From Scleroderma bovista (lineage: Eukaryota; Basidiomycota; Agaricomycetes; Boletales; Sclerodermataceae), in assembly GCA_037178675.1 (NCBI GenBank), contig JAYMGJ010000098.1:186001-250000 (forward strand): 64,000 nt of DNA, read 5' to 3'. The notes under the pieces were generated by a model, which worked only from the letters and a program-made list of their open reading frames with translations, was not told the origin of the DNA and ran no database searches. Below are positions 12,218 to 24,641 of this stretch, in pieces (position 1 is the stretch's first letter; each line of letters opens with the position of its first letter). The translations under genes were made by a program, and so were the position numbers.

Positions 12218-14961
12218 CTAGATATCGATGAAGCGTAGCCTCGCGCCATTCGCAACTCGCGCCCAAATATCCATACTTTCGTACTATAAGTAGGGGTGAG
12301 TGGGTTAGACGAGCGAGCCTGACCGGAAGATGGATCTCACCTCAATGATAGTGTCATTAAGCTGCGCTTCAGTGTATCCAGCACTCAAAACACGTGACCG
12401 AACATCAATCATCGGAAGCTCTCCATCGTCTTCGTCTTCATCCGAGTCGATGTCCATATCCCGCTCACCACCAGGCCCTCTTCCAAATCTTCGCTGACGT
12501 TTTCGGCGTTTTCTCCCACCCTCCACTGCCATTTGCTTGATAAGGCGGTAGATCTGGCTGATAACTGAGCGATCGGGTTCGTAGTCCCGATCCTCATCCT
12601 CGTTGAGACTCTCCTTGCTACATTCCATAAGGCGCAAAGCTTCATCGACATCGTCGTGCTGCACAATATCCGCGAAACGCAGACGTGCTAATGCTTGAGA
12701 AAGTCGTAGGACACCAAGTAAAGTACGCGCCGATGTGTAAGTGTGCAATTTTTTCTGCTCAGCTGTGTCCTTAGAGAGTTTTCGAAGACGGACGTAGGAG
12801 TCGACGATATAGTTCGAAACCTCGCGCGGCACTATAGGACGCCTGAGGCGCGCTTGCGCGATATAGTGCCTAAAACAGGACGTCAGGTTTTGTGCATGAC
12901 ATGGGAAGTGCATACCGACCTCATGAGGGTGGGATCCACTACATCAAACTCCAGCTGAGGATGGACATTATGCATATGCACATGAGTTACATGTTGTGCC
13001 AAACGTTCGTCGTCTTCGCGAGTGGGCTTGTCTAGGATCAGGAAGAGCAAGTCGAAACGGGAAAGTAGAGCCGCCGGGAGGTTAATGTTCTCCACCGGTG
13101 AGACCTTTGGATTATATCGTCCATACAGGGGATTAGCAGCAGCCAAGATTGACGTCCGGGCATTGAGGGTTGTTGAGATGCCAGCTTTCGAGATGGAGAT
13201 TGTTTGTTGCTCCATGACTTCGTGGATAGCTGTACGATCAGATTCTTCCATCTTGTCAAACTCGTCGATGCAGCATATGCCATTATCCGCCAATACAAGA
13301 GCACCACCCTCTGTATATACGTAAGATTGGTCATACTCCACAATAATGGGCGACATACCCAAGACCATTTCGTCCGTAACAGGGTCTCGCATAACAGCAG
13401 CTGTAAGACCTACTCCTGAAGAGCCTCGTCCAGTGGTATAAACTCCTCGTGGCGCAACCTTTGAGATATACTTGAGCAGTTGCGACTTCGCCACACCAGG
13501 ATCGCCCATGAGGCATACGTTGATATCTCCACGAATTTTCATACCATCTCCCATCGTTTTCGTTACGCCACCGACCAGTAGCAAAAGCAAGGCCTTCTTA
13601 ACGTCTACGTGCCCATAGATCTCAGGTGCGATACTCTGCGCGAGCTTGTTATATAATGCAGGATCCGTTTGCATGTCGGCTATCTGTTGCTGTATTTGCG
13701 GGGTCATTTCCATATCGCTATACTGCTTTTTAAGTTGGTGGATATGATGCGCTTCCAAGTAAGTATCAGTAAGTAGCCCTGCTCGGATAGCCTGGAATCC
13801 GGTGTATGGGATGGGAAGGAAGATGCCCGCGAGATGAACAACATCACCCGGGTTCATGAGGCGGGTTAGATTACCGTTTACATGAACAGTTGCTGATCGA
13901 GGGATGTGACCCACTGGAACTTGATCCGCCTGTCGAGGAGTGAGCCATGGCACGTCAGAAAAATCACTGCTTACCATCTCTTGAATCTTGACTTCTTGGA
14001 AGGGACTGAAACGACTTGCGCGCGTTTGCATGTGCAACGTTCCGCGAACACCATTTTTCTTGCATTCTGATTCATTTTGGCAGTCGAAGATGGGAGCGAA
14101 AGTTTTACTAGAAATTTGTTGGAACGTCTCGGAGCCACAGACATCACATGTGTATGCATTCACAAGGAGGAGAGGCTTGACCTCTGACACACGGATGACA
14201 ATGCCGCGAAGTGTAATCAGCTTGCCGAGATGCATGCTTCTCACCTCGCGTACGGCCATGGCGACATCCGATTTAAGAGGTTCAAAATACAGCGTACTAG
14301 GCCAGGATTAACGATTGGACGCATGGAACCAAATGGGACTGACTATCTCCTCAGTAAGTGTGCCGGGAAGCCTTCTTGTTGACCTTCTGTCTGCTCGTTG
14401 CGCTCCCGACGCTGATGAAGGAGAATATCCATAACTTCGTCCTTGTCACTGATGTCTTTGGTTGGAGTGGGCATCAGCTCGTCTACAGCTTCACAGAACA
14501 GAGCGACATAACGCCTGGTATTGTTTTGGATACGGGCCACCAGCCCAGTTACCGTTTTTTCGTGCTACATAAATATATTAGGAGTTAAATGATGTGAAGA
14601 TGAGCTGCTGACATGGTGGATATCTTCCAACTCAATGGATAGCATTTGCTGTTCACGGTTGGCTATTCGTTGCTTAAATGATTGAGCACAAAGACAGTTC
14701 GCCTGAAGAGATATATTGACCGTACTAGTTGGTGCATGTACTTGAAGCGGTTTAGGACACCTTCTGGCTGGTGCTCATCGTCATCGAGAATGATATCGGC
14801 GAGTCCTCTGTCAATGTCTTTCTCTTGCCGGACAAACCCAGACAAGAACGTTCGAATTATACCTGTAGTGCATTAGATATACCTTCCTTTGAAAAAGGAC
14901 GTTCGAGCGTACTCAGCTCGTCCTCATAGCTGATGTTGATATTGACCACTGGAAGAGACAT
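12218..14961 (-). CDS. MCM7: DNA replication licensing factor MCM7
   Basis: Subunit of the MCM2-7 replicative helicase. The start codon is at 14961 ([16 protein letters not shown]). Markers in order: the OB-fold region with zinc-ribbon cysteines (CDVCG...CQNESEC), the MCM7-type linker [18 protein letters not shown], Walker [15 protein letters not shown], the [26 protein letters not shown] block containing Walker B, the sensor-1 AAANP, and the arginine finger [11 protein letters not shown]. The C-terminal winged-helix part follows, and the last exon begins YESMDIW, matching the usual MCM7 ending. A 48-nt intron (13358-13311) is a multiple of three with no stop, so a long ORF runs through it; removing it restores the family sequence. 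A final short exon after an intron at about 12300 carries the true stop at 12218. MCM7 rather than another paralogue is supported by the linker and the sequence around Walker A. Confidence 0.95.
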
Positions 14962-15115
14962 GGTTGTCGTTCAAACGCGCGAAACGCGATCGCGTGCGAG
15001 TCACGCCGCGTCTGTCACAGTTACACTGTCAAGTGGATGTCACTATCCGCCATTCAGGAGTGCTACAGTACTAAGTAGCCTTATCTCAACAATTCAGGTC
15101 ACTGTATGTAGTTAC

Positions 15116-15364
15116 TTAGCCTGAGCATCTGGTTCTTACACTTCTGTACCCTCCGGAGAAGATTCGGTTTAACATAGTCCCAAATCCAAACAGCAAAGCA
15201 ATACTACAGATCTGAGCGCTCAAGTAATACGATTGCAATTCCGCGTGCTGTCGGACTAAAAGATTTGGCTGATTCAGAGCAAGTTTATATTCATAGAACC
15301 ATTCATTATGGAACGTGATCTTACTACTCGATCGGCCTGATCCTTTGGTGCCTGAGAAGTTCAT
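15116..15364 (-). CDS. Possible small membrane protein, unrecognised
   Basis: An 82-codon single-exon ORF between MCM7 and POT1, on the same strand as both. The product starts MNFSGTKGSGRSS, has a charged middle (NEWFYEYKLALNQPNLLVRQHAEL) and one moderately hydrophobic stretch (YYLSAQICSIALLFGFGTML) that could be a membrane segment. I recognise no family. It could be a real small organelle or ER protein, or a chance ORF. Nothing else in the 470-bp gap between MCM7 and POT1 looks coding. Confidence 0.3.
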   Translation of the reverse strand: MNFSGTKGSGRSSSKITFHNEWFYEYKLALNQPNLLVRQHAELQSYYLSAQICSIALLFGFGTMLNRIFSGGYRSVRTRCSG

Positions 15365-15432
15365 TATGAATATCCATCGTGTATTTGAAGTTACAAGTAC
15401 TTCAAGTTAGAAAATAATGCAACGGGGAGAAA

Positions 15433-18400
15433 TCACGTAGCAGTGAAGCTAAGAAGGCCGTATCCTCGTTCGCATCCCACTTTCCAGCTTTCAATTGTGA
15501 AGCGCCCAAGAGGGGTCAGAATCTCCTTATCTCTATTCTCGGACCAAGCTTCATGCACATCCCTAAGGTTTCCGATGACAGGACTAAGTTTGGCGAGAAA
15601 ATTATTGAAGGCCCCACGGTTGTAATGGAAGTCATCCGGCTCAACACCTTGAAAAGGAGAGCACTATCAATGTAGCGGGAAGTTAGAAGGGTCCATGACC
15701 GAATAAAAGACAATTCACACACCTCTTCCCCACAGAGGGACACATCAATATCATTACCTGTGTCATCTCCGAGCCGGAGGTACAAGCAATAACACCATTT
15801 GCAGTGGGTTTCGATCATATCATCACACTTTGGACAGGCTTTATGAGCCAACGGGGGACTGAAAATTATTGGGAAACTATTCAGAAAGGACAACGGGTGC
15901 TCACGGAGATTTGCATTTCATGCAGCGCAACACGCTAGCCTCTTCAAGGAAAAATGGGAAGAAGTCAACCACGCGGGCAACAACGGTAAACTTGCTGGGA
16001 CAAGAAGGACTTGTGAGAACCTGGTGGATGGTACTGTCACGAGTGTGGGGAAGTGTGTTCGACATTCGTGTGGTAGGCTCATATTGGGCCACAATTAATT
16101 CGGCCGTGGGTGCATCTGTCAAAGAAATGCCATCCAGCACCAACTCTCGTTGCCATTTCTCTTTGTTCCTTAGTTGGCGTTCAGTAGGTAGGGCGTTTAC
16201 ACGTTTAATAGGGGATCACTCACGCTTTGAGTGTTGGGAAATATTCAGACTCCAGATTAATTAGAGGGAAAATAAGCCTGTCCTCGCCGCCCAAGCGCCC
16301 GTGGTTGCCAGAATCATTTCCTTTTTGGATGAAACGAAGATTCATTATCTTATAAAAGCTCCCGGCGTGGACTTCACGGGCCATTTTTGCCTGAACATCA
16401 TCTAGCTTGATCCTGAGTATGCGGTGGTCGAGACCATGCGCCCATTCAGCAGTCGAAGCTCGCTCGGGTAAATTGGGATTGAACGTGTAGTCGGTGGCGT
16501 AGATTGAAATATCGTTAGAGCAGGCGTAATCGATGGATAGGATCTGCATACATGTCGCAATAAATGCAAAGATAAATAAAGAGAAAGATACCTCAACAGC
16601 ACAAGAAAAAAATACACTTTCATTATCCACGTCTTGAAGGAATTTGTATGGGAAGAAGTTTGAAGAATGAAAATCGGTCCCATTACATTCCAAAAACTGC
16701 TTTCTCCTCCTATGCACAACATTTAGTATACGTAGATCGGCTGGTGCTCTGGAACTCACGCGAGGAGGGCTGTTAGGCGTGGGTTCTTAGCTGCGTCATC
16801 TGCACTCAATTGAGTGGTTTTCTCCGATGTGCGCATCTTGCCTTCCGTGTAACCACTTGCGTTCAACCTCGCTCGAACATTGTAAAGATACCAATACTCT
16901 CCTGTGTGCATGAGTTGCGCCATATCCCGTGCTTCGTCCCACATCTCAACGGGGAAGACACGGTCATATAGAGCTGGTGAACACCAAGTAGGTTTAACGG
17001 GGTAAACGCGAGGGTTACTTGTATAGTCGGTCACATAGACGGTCTGTGAGCCACAGTCGTTCGAAAATGTCTGTAAAATCTGGATTGACAATGAATAAAC
17101 TGAATTTTCATAGCGGTTATTGCTCCTCACTTCGACAGTACAATTGAAAAACCCGTGTGTTGAGACATCGGGGGAGACATCGGAAAGAAGTCGATGTTCC
17201 TTTTGAGGGCGCGCCGCGCACTGAATGCGAATTACATCCCTTTCTGCCTCTTGTAACCCTTCCCGCCAAATAAACAGCTGCCTGCAGTACTTGAGCTCTG
17301 CACCATCTTCATTGGGTTTCCAGAAGGGAGTGAAAAAATATCCTGCCCCATTGTCAATCGCCTCGCCTTCAGGCGCATCGCCTCTCTTTGCGGGTCGAGT
17401 GTTATAGGTAGCGTGATCGTAGACCGCCCAACGCAACTTGTCTGAGTAGCCGATCGCTTTCAATACCCCTTTGAAGTCCGAGATCTAAAGCAAGTGAGTT
17501 TCGCCGGAGAAGAGTACAGTGTCGCGCAGACCTTCAACTTCCGCAAGATGACAACATCACCCCTGTCCACCTGTGGCAGCCATTCGACATATTTTTTCTG
17601 GAAGCAGGTCACTCCAATACCAACGTCTGACAAGCCTTGGCTAGAATAAATGGAGGAGTCGACAATAACGAACGAGGATGACCATTCTTTCACGTCTGTC
17701 AATGGTTGGAGCGCTCGGAGAAAGATGAAACTAGCCACCGTTTGTTGTCGTCCTTTTTGGCGCATTAACCTGAATTACTACTCCAATGATATTGACCATT
17801 GCTTGGCCTTTCCGGACCGCATTCAGAGCGGTGAAGGTATCACCCTGCCATACGTTCCTGTCAATTCATGATGAGCAACTGATTGAATGACACAAACCAT
17901 TTCAGTCCGAAATCCTGGTTCCAGCAATAGGCTTGACTTCCCACTGGCTGCTTGAGGCGAAGAATCTGTGCTGCCTGGTGGTTGGACAGAAGCACTGTCG
18001 CATTGACCTATCGACGAAGCTCCGTCGGGAGCGAGGATACTTGACCGGATGTCAGTGGATACGACCGGCTCATTATTGGTTTCTTGGTGCGCCTGCGGAA
18101 CAGCAACTACATCCAGTTGATTGCTAGGCGAGGTGCCAGATGCAAGCATTTCCCGTGCCTGTCGTTTGCGTTTCCTTTTCCTCCCTTTGCCTGGCCTTAC
18201 GTTGGCGCCGTGGTCATTATGTTGCCGTTTGAGGACCTGGTGTGACACTGGGTTCCCGACAGGTGGGGCTGTTAGAAGCATGGCAAGGGTGTTATCCCTA
18301 TCTCGGGAGGGTGAAGGAACCTTGATGTGTGACACGTCCTCCATCACCACGTCTGAGACCCGTCGGAAAGCACCAGGATCAAACCAGTCTTCCTCCGGAG

Positions 18401-18914
18401 TGAGTTCTGTGTATTGCCGTAGTCGGCAAGTCAGTTCCAAGCGTGTCCGGACTGAATGCATACCTTCCCATGTGTTGATGACTTTTCCTGCGTTGGTACC
18501 ACTGAGATATTTGATTGCAACACCATCAGGGTACTTGAGAGTAAATGGGAGCAGACAGGGAGCATTAGACTCCTTGCGAGATTCGATCTTTGCCCCCTTG
18601 AGGGCGAGACATATGCGGTCATTGGGACGGAAAGACAACACTTCTCTTCCCCGCCTCGAGATGACCACCTCAAAGCGTTGGTCTGCGGCAACCTCGAGGT
18701 TCAAGCGACGGGCCCCGTTAGCGGGTGGCCATATCATGAACACCCTTCCCTCCACAAAGCCACAGTCGTCATTCGGGAGGTGAAGGTCTTGCAGGGTGCG
18801 CTTTCTGGAACAGTGAAACAGGTCATCTGCCGTACTTGGACTGCACCGGAGTTGCTGCTCATTTTCTGACTCGGGGTGCGCTGTCCTCTTCATGCCCGCG
18901 ACAGACGAGGTCAA
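15433..18914 (-). CDS. POT1: Protection of telomeres protein 1 (POT1) with extra OB-fold regions
   Basis: Single-stranded telomere-binding protein, about 900 residues, many exons. It starts at 18914 (in-frame ATG also at 18893), 85 bp from divergent TAP42. Regions in order: an N-terminal OB-like region (FVEGRVFMIWPP...FRPNDRICLALKGA; about 18770-18480); a basic disordered linker with a KGRKRKRKRQ patch; OB1 (VNIIGVVIQVNAPKR, WSSSFVIVDSS, DRGDVVILRKLK; about 17850-17240); OB2 (FFNCTVE, VYVTDYTSNP, GEYWYLYNVRARL; about 17200-16760); a second OB2-like copy (FFSCAVE, IYATDYTFNP, GSFYKIMNLRF; about 16720-16220); and a C-terminal OB3-like domain with zinc-type cysteines (KFTVVARVVDFFP, LRCMKCKSP, HKACPKCDD). 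The last exon ends at 15433. Two introns (57 nt near 18410, 51 nt at about 17125-17075) are in-frame multiples of three. POT1 identity is strong from OB1/OB2 motifs; domain counts are by eye. Confidence 0.88.
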
Positions 18915-18999
18915 TTACATAACGCGTCGAGACCGTGTCAATGACGGTGGACGCGTCGACCCCCAGACACTGATCGATCAGCTCCGGTGCCGGAGGATC

Positions 19000-20357
19000 A
19001 TGAGCAATCTGCCACTTCCAGCTTTATACTCAAGGACACTTGCCAATGCATCAAAGGCAGCGGCTCTGCCTACCATTGACGATGAAACCCAGGTATTTCT
19101 GTAGCCAACTGTATCGCCGTGTCTCACCAACTCCTCAGCAACTCATCCAATCAATTTTGACTGATCTCAAGCAAGTGGACTCAAGAACCAATGCGCTTTC
19201 CTTGTTCAGCACAAATGAAACACTCGAAGACATCTCCACAAAGGACCTGGTGTATTTGACAGTTCCATTTATTCTTTCCGAAGTGGAGAACCGTATCAAG
19301 CTCTCAGATAGGAACGAGCGCGTGGTCCGCCTGTCCCAAGTTCAGGTGAGTTGTTGCTCGAGTACAGGGGAACAAATACCAATCCCGTATCGATAGAGGC
19401 ATTTGAAAACATTTATGTCTAGCCTCGAGTCTTACGGGGTTGTATCAGACACGGAGCACACACTCTATAGCCAACCATCGCCCATCAAGGACCCTGCTAA
19501 GCGACGGGAGATAAAAATAAAACAATTTATGGCCGAGAAGGACCTTCGTGCTTACATCGAAACAGTCCAAAGACGACGGAGACAACGCCCCGCTGATGGC
19601 ATCGCGCCAAATGACTTCGACCTCGTGCGCTCTTTACTTCCCTCTGTCTCTGTTAGTTCAGCATCCGACGATGAAGATGACTCTGAGACGGACGACATCC
19701 TCCGAGAAACATCACTGCTATTACTGCGTCTATTGTACATGCATGCGTGTTCTCAGCTTCAAAGCTTGGATCAGGAATTGGAGTTGTTATGCAGCGCCCC
19801 TCCTTTGCGTCAGCCAGCCCCAGCTGCAGACGAATACCGGGAGACAGTGACAGACCAAGAAGCTATGTGGAGGCTCGATCCAACCCCCCATGTAACTGGA
19901 AGAGAGCAACTGCTGGACTCCAGTGGGAAGGTATGCTTCAAATGTAACGTAACATCATGTTCATTGCCCATTTTCACAGCCTCTGCAACCATTCACAATA
20001 CTGCCTGGGGGCACTTTAAATCGCTCCCGTTTGCAAGCACAAGTGTTCGGTCCAAGTCACCGTCTACCCACGATGACAGTTGACGAATACCTCGAAATTG
20101 AACAACAGCGGGGAAACATCCTCACGGGTGGCGGGTAAACGGAGTATTTGGTCGTCCTAAAGACTTAACTCATGTCTTGCAGGCGTCAATCCGAAGAGAA
20201 GCCTACGACGTCAGAGCAACTGCTTATGGACTCTGAGATGGATGGCACAGCATTCGGTGAAGCGAAATCAGAGGAGAAGCGACTCAAGGACGAGCAGTGG
20301 GCTCAATTCAAGGATGTTAATCCAAAAGGCGCAGGGAACATGATGAACCGTGGATAA
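19000..20357 (+). CDS. TAP42: TAP42/IGBP1 (alpha4)-family PP2A regulator
   Basis: Regulatory partner of PP2A-type phosphatase catalytic subunits, acting downstream of TORC1. Five exons: 19000-19092, 19139-19345, 19397-19930, 19980-20134, 20183-20357, giving 387 residues. The N-terminal helical part shows LPLPALYSRTLANASKAA, DLVYLTVPFILSEVENRI, LESYGVVSD and KRREIKIKQFMAEKDLR; the last motif is characteristic of the family. An acidic insert (SSASDDEDDSETDD) precedes RETSLLLLRLLYMHA. The C-terminus has the family signature: TMTVDEYLEIEQQRGNI and the ending WAQFKDVNPKGAGNMMNRG. The start was chosen at MSNLPLP, which matches the family N-terminus; the frame stays open upstream without other support. 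Divergent from POT1, convergent with YPT6 (147 bp apart). Confidence 0.94.
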
Positions 20358-20504
20358 CGAGTGTCGATGTTGTCGACACTGCACATCTTAGCGTACAAAC
20401 CTGGCTTAAGCCTTGAATGATCCAAGGGACATGATAGTGTTAGTCGAAACGACAAGCCATACATACAAGGTCAACGGAACAAGGGCCGACGCAGATGGAC
20501 CTGG

Positions 20505-21404
<900 letters not shown>

Positions 21405-21548
21405 GGTCAACCAAAACCCAGCAACCGAGTGGGAGTGAATGTGCCGAGGAGTACAGCTGAGCCGTATTTGGCCTTGTTTGCATCCCGGGCCGCCCTTGCC
21501 GCCCCCATGGTCGGTGGACAAGCCGTTTGATCGCAGTCACTACGCAGG

Positions 21549-23883
21549 ATGAAACTCACAGATAAGATCGAAGCACATTGTGCTGTCCATCCCTTCTATA
21601 CTTTCGAATTCTTTCCTCCCCGCACAGACCAGGTTCGTATTCTTCCTGCTCTTCATGGATCGCTGTCTCACACCCTCCCAGGGATTCGAGAACTTGATCT
21701 CCCGGATATCTCGGCTCGTCACTCTCGACCCGATTGCGATCAGCGTGACATGGGGTGCAGGAGGCTCCACTAAGGAGAGGAGCCTTGATCTTGCCAGTGT
21801 CACCCAGGTGGAGCATGGCATAGATACCATCCTCCACCTAACTTGCACGAACTTGGTTCCAGGCTTGGTCGACGACGTTTTACGCGTAGGTCATCAATCT
21901 CAAATGCATTCCCACCTCTTACCAGCACTAAAGGCTGCCAAAACGCGCGGAATCCAAAACATCCTTGCACTTCGTGGCGGTTTGTACTTCCAAACAACAG
22001 GGTCTGCATGTACTTAGACAAACGTCGCTAGATCCTCCCCGCGGCCAAGAGCACTGGACACCAATTGACTCCAGGTTTAGTCGTGGTGTGGATCTGGTCC
22101 GATATATCCGCTCCTCCCCGGAGTTCTCTCCTCACTTTTGCATCGGCGTAGCGGGTAACATACGATCGAAAGCACGATTATCATTGCTCACTTTCTTTTA
22201 GCTTATCCCGAAGGACATCCAGATAATCAAGTGGATGATGAGACAAATTTCGATATACTGAAAGAGAAGGTAGACGCCGGAGCCGACTTCATAGTGACAC
22301 AGTTGTTTTACGATGCCAGCCGGTTTTTGGAATGGCTGGAAAGAGTTCGCCTTCGCGGTTTGTCCGTTTTCATCTCTGGCACAACCTATTCACCCATGAT
22401 ACTCAGGTATTCATGTACCCATTATACCTGGCGTAATGCCAATACAGACATACTCCTCATTCCTGCGAGTGGTAAACCTCTGTAAAATTCAGATTCCACC
22501 TTCCATAATGGCCGACCTCGAACCAATTCGTGTAGGTGTCAGTGCCACCTTTTTAAGTTGTTATTGAAGCTGCTCAGCACGATGACCAACTCGTCAAAGA
22601 GTACGGGATTCAGCTCGCGGTTGATATCATTCGAAAGGTCACTGACAGTGGCGTTATTCGTGGGATCCATTTTTGTACTTTAAACCTTGAAAAGAGTGTC
22701 CAGCTAGTCGTGGAACGCCTTGGATGGGCTGGTGGAAGTCCCATCGTAAGGAATAGGCTAATTGCAGTAAGCCTCCATTAGACCAGTACAATTGCGATAA
22801 TTCACCCAGTTAGAAGGACTCGCCTGCACCCATGCCTCCAAGGTCGGACCTTGTCGTCACCCCGACTACTGCGACTACCACTGCTGCCGTCGCACTAACT
22901 TCCAGACCAACAGTGGAATGTGAACCCCCCGGACGGGGGGAGCTCAATAATGCAGCAACATGGGACGACTTTCCTAACGGCAGGTTTGGGGACTACAAGA
23001 GTCCTGCCTTCGGTGCGCAGGACCAATGGGGTGGTCTTGGGCTCTCTGTATTGCTGTTCCTCCTCCAGAACTATTATTTTTTCCCACTAACTTCAGCCTC
23101 AGGTTCATGTTGTGAACCCTGACTGGGGCCATCCAGAGACCACGGAAGAGTTGACTAACCTGTTCTTGCGATATCTCGATTCGCAAGTATCATCAACACC
23201 ATTCTCGTCCTCTCCTTTGTCCGCTGAGTCGCAAACCATTCTACCACAGCTGAAAGTCCTTACGACTAAAGGGTTATGGACCGTCTGTTCCCAACCAGCT
23301 GTGGACAGTGTCGAATCCACGGACGAAGCATTTGGATGGGGACCACGCGGCGGTTACGTTTCCCAGAAAGCATTTGTGGAATTCTTCGCAGAAGAGGATG
23401 CTGTTGATGCCATCGAGAAGAACATAAAGCTGAAAGGAGACGGTTTAGTCCATTACTTCGCTGCGAATCTACTGGTGAGAATCCGCAATTTGCTTCCTAT
23501 TCATCCAGTCATTGTCATTGTGACTTTTGCACTTGTACCAGGGTGACTTGAGAACCAACGTTCCCGAGGATGCACGGAATGCAGTAACGTGGGGAGTTTT
23601 CCCTGGGAAGGAGATCGTGCAGACGACGATTATCGAGCGGGAATCATTTCTGACTTGGAAGGTACCAATCTCGGTTTTTGTTGTTGAACAACGTCGTACT
23701 ACTGACTATCCCCAGGAGGAAGCCTTTTCGATATGGGCGGAGTGGGCCTCGTTCTATCCTCCTGGATCCAATCAAAGGACTTCATTGGATATGGTTCGCA
23801 AAAGCCGTTGGCTAATGAGTATTCTTCACCACGATTTCAAGAATTCGCGTGTATTATGGGACCTGATTGAAAGTAGTGTGTAA
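21549..23883 (+). CDS. Methylenetetrahydrofolate reductase
   Basis: FAD enzyme that reduces 5,10-methylene-THF to 5-methyl-THF for methionine synthesis; eukaryotic two-domain form (MET12/MET13 type). The first exon gives MKLTDKIEAH and FYTFEFFPPRT. Catalytic-domain motifs follow: VTWGAGGST, HLTCTN, NILALRGDPPRG, CIGVAGYPEGHP, ADFIVTQLFYD, PIIPGVMPI and GIHFCTLN. The C-terminal regulatory domain shows NAATWDDFPNGRFGD, VNPDWGHPETTEEL, LWTVCSQPAVDSV, FGWGPRGGYVSQKAFVEFF and NAVTWGVFPGKEIVQTT, the region that binds the inhibitor S-adenosylmethionine in eukaryotic enzymes. At least eight short introns interrupt it. The stop is TAA at 23881-23883. I cannot say which yeast paralogue (MET12 or MET13) it corresponds to, so no symbol is given. 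Confidence 0.95.
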
Positions 23884-23892
23884 CTTTGGAGC

Positions 23893-23900
23893 CACGTGAC
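23893..23900. promoter_or_regulatory. CACGTGAC element downstream of MTHFR / upstream of the acidic-tail gene
   Basis: CACGTG core plus AC in the 62-bp gap between the MTHFR stop and the next start codon, so it most likely serves the downstream gene. In yeasts Cbf1 binds this core and acts on methionine-pathway genes. That is interesting next to MTHFR, but here the site is 3' of that gene. Confidence 0.35.
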
Positions 23901-23945
23901 CCCATGTACTCCACCTTGCACTCGTAGCATCTTGTAGATACTGTC

Positions 23946-24531
23946 ATGTCCATCGTTGCGCCAACGCTTGTTCCGCGGGAGCCAGTGACACCCTTAGTGC
24001 TCTCCAAGGCGCCACATTTCGGTCCAACACCATTGGTGAAGCGCGATCGTTTCCACGGAAGGTTCAGCACTCGTCGGGATTTACAACGCGAGATGGATGA
24101 CTTGTCGGACGAAGAGAATGATCTAGAAGATTGTGTATGTCCCCGCCTCCAAATGCATGCAACCTCATCATTAGACACGTTCTCTTTGCTGCTCAGAACC
24201 TATATGTCCGGAATCGTGGATTTTCGTGGTACATCCCCGTGGGACGTCATGCCACGCAATTAGAAGAAAAGAATGATGTACGTGTTTCGGTTGGTGTGCC
24301 GGATTATGTGTTGAAGAGCTGAGATATGCACAGGCTGAAGAAGATTCTGAGGGCTCGGAAAGCGGGCAATCAGGGGACCATTCACCATCAATAAACGGCG
24401 AAGAGAACGACGAATCTGGGGTTGATCTTGACGCTAGCATGGAAGACAGAGACGATGAACGGAATTCGGACGACGTTGATGACGACATGACCGATAGTGA
24501 AGAATATGAAGAAGGGCCATCAGACATCTGA
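23946..24531 (+). CDS. Small protein with long acidic tail, possibly APC15-like
   Basis: Three exons (23946-24134, 24197-24277, 24334-24531) give 155 residues. The N-terminus is basic and proline-rich (PTLVPREPVTPLV), followed by RRDLQREMDDLSDEENDLED, a central FSWYIPVGRHATQLEEKND block, then about 60 residues that are mostly Asp, Glu and Ser. The layout (short ordered N-terminus, a W.IPVGR-like block, acidic tail) resembles anaphase-promoting complex subunit 15, but similarity is weak and could be compositional. Both introns have GT..AG ends and keep frame. It is convergent with creC (110 bp apart). Coding status is likely; function is not established. Confidence 0.6.
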
Positions 24532-24641
24532 CCTACTATCGACATCGATACCTCAAATGAATCCAACAGTAACAGAGTGCGTGATATAGATTGTGTAAAC
24601 TAACAAATGCACATAATGCAACAAATAACTTAGTCGATGTT

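Noticed and set aside
13038..13343. A 101-codon minus-strand ORF and several plus-strand ORFs inside MCM7
   Set aside because: They overlap the conserved Walker and arginine-finger exons in other frames and have no motifs of their own; they are shadows.
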